DNA of 64,000 bases from Stromatinia cepivora. Its lineage: Eukaryota; Ascomycota; Leotiomycetes; Helotiales; Sclerotiniaceae. The stretch lies in contig RCTD01000026.1 in assembly GCA_014898415.1 (NCBI GenBank), forward strand, positions 682,001 to 746,000. The letters are read 5' to 3'. Below are positions 63,813-64,000 of this stretch, piece by piece (positions within the stretch are counted from its first letter, which is position 1; each line of letters starts with the position of its first letter). The translations under genes and the position numbers were made by a program. The notes under the pieces are model-generated. The model made no database searches. It had not been told where the DNA came from and worked only from the letters and a program-made list of their open reading frames with translations.

Positions 63813-64000
63813 TCACAAGCCCATTAAGCCCACAACCACCGTTATCAATGTAAAGAATATCGAAGGCTTCAATTTTGAACCAGCACCCTGAGAAGGTCCA
63901 CCAGTACCCGACGGGCTCGCAGATCCGGAGCTAGTGGATGAAGAACTTGTAGCTGATTTCGTTGTTGGAGTTGGAGTTGGGGTTTGGGATTGAAGGGAAG
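63813..64000 (-). CDS. C-terminus of a GPI-anchored-type cell-surface protein (partial)
   Basis: Only the last 62 residues are in the window; the gene continues beyond 64000. Reads SLQSQTPTPTPTTKSATSSS, then a Ser/Gly-rich stretch, then GGPSQGAGSKLKPSIFFTLI and TVVVGLMGL before TGA at 63815-63813. A Ser/Thr/Pro-rich stalk, a small-residue cleavage site (around GAGS) and a terminal hydrophobic tail are the layout of fungal GPI-anchor signals, so the protein is probably attached to plasma membrane or wall. The N-terminal domain, and so the function, is unknown. Confidence 0.7.
   Translation of the reverse strand, partial: SLQSQTPTPTPTTKSATSSSSTSSGSASPSGTGGPSQGAGSKLKPSIFFTLITVVVGLMGL

Overview
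The window looks like a chromosome segment of a filamentous ascomycete. Genes are compact with short introns (mostly 45-100 bp; GT..AG ends, CTAAC-like branch points), GC content is ordinary in the genic parts, and one ~40-kb block is extremely AT-rich with transposons carrying C-to-T/G-to-A decay typical of repeat-induced point mutation (RIP). Gene content and style fit a Leotiomycete (Sclerotinia/Botrytis-like), but that is inference, not a sequence match.

Left genic part (1-23.2 kb): a BAR-domain membrane-shaping protein (minus, 4 exons); mitochondrial N-acetylglutamate synthase ARG2 (minus, 3 exons); a 3-hydroxyisobutyrate-dehydrogenase-like oxidoreductase (plus, 2 exons); V-ATPase subunit e VMA9 (plus, 4 exons, with a one-base frame conflict); ARV1 sterol/lipid homeostasis protein (minus, 3 exons); a dead DEAD-box helicase-like pseudogene (minus); a peroxisomal (-SKL) enoyl-CoA hydratase (plus); a GFA/CENP-V-type zinc protein (minus, tail-to-tail with the hydratase); and a broken coiled-coil gene of unknown function (minus) at the edge of the AT-rich block. 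These are mostly unrelated housekeeping genes with no cluster logic. Two GC-rich repeat modules recur, once inside an intron and once between genes.

AT-rich part (23.2-62.8 kb): I see no host gene. It is a transposon nest whose insertion history can be read from intact target-site duplications (TSDs). A 5.48-kb copia element (A, 24035-29517, TSD AATTC) stands alone. Next come remnants of another copia family, two solo LTRs and degenerate GATCAA-type repeats. From 33097 to 62130 a single ~1.84-kb Fot1/pogo-like DNA transposon (TA target) has been blown up to 29 kb by a second Fot1-like copy (itself carrying a 292-bp LTR-like insert), a solo LTR, a copia element (B) that contains copia C that contains copia D, and an 8.29-kb copia of a second family (E). 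Removing the inserts leaves 1835 bp, matching the other Fot1-like copy (about 1838 bp).

Right edge (62.8-64 kb): ordinary composition returns, with a 13-copy 9-bp tandem repeat and the C-terminal end of a GPI-anchored-type Ser/Thr-rich protein running off the window on the minus strand.
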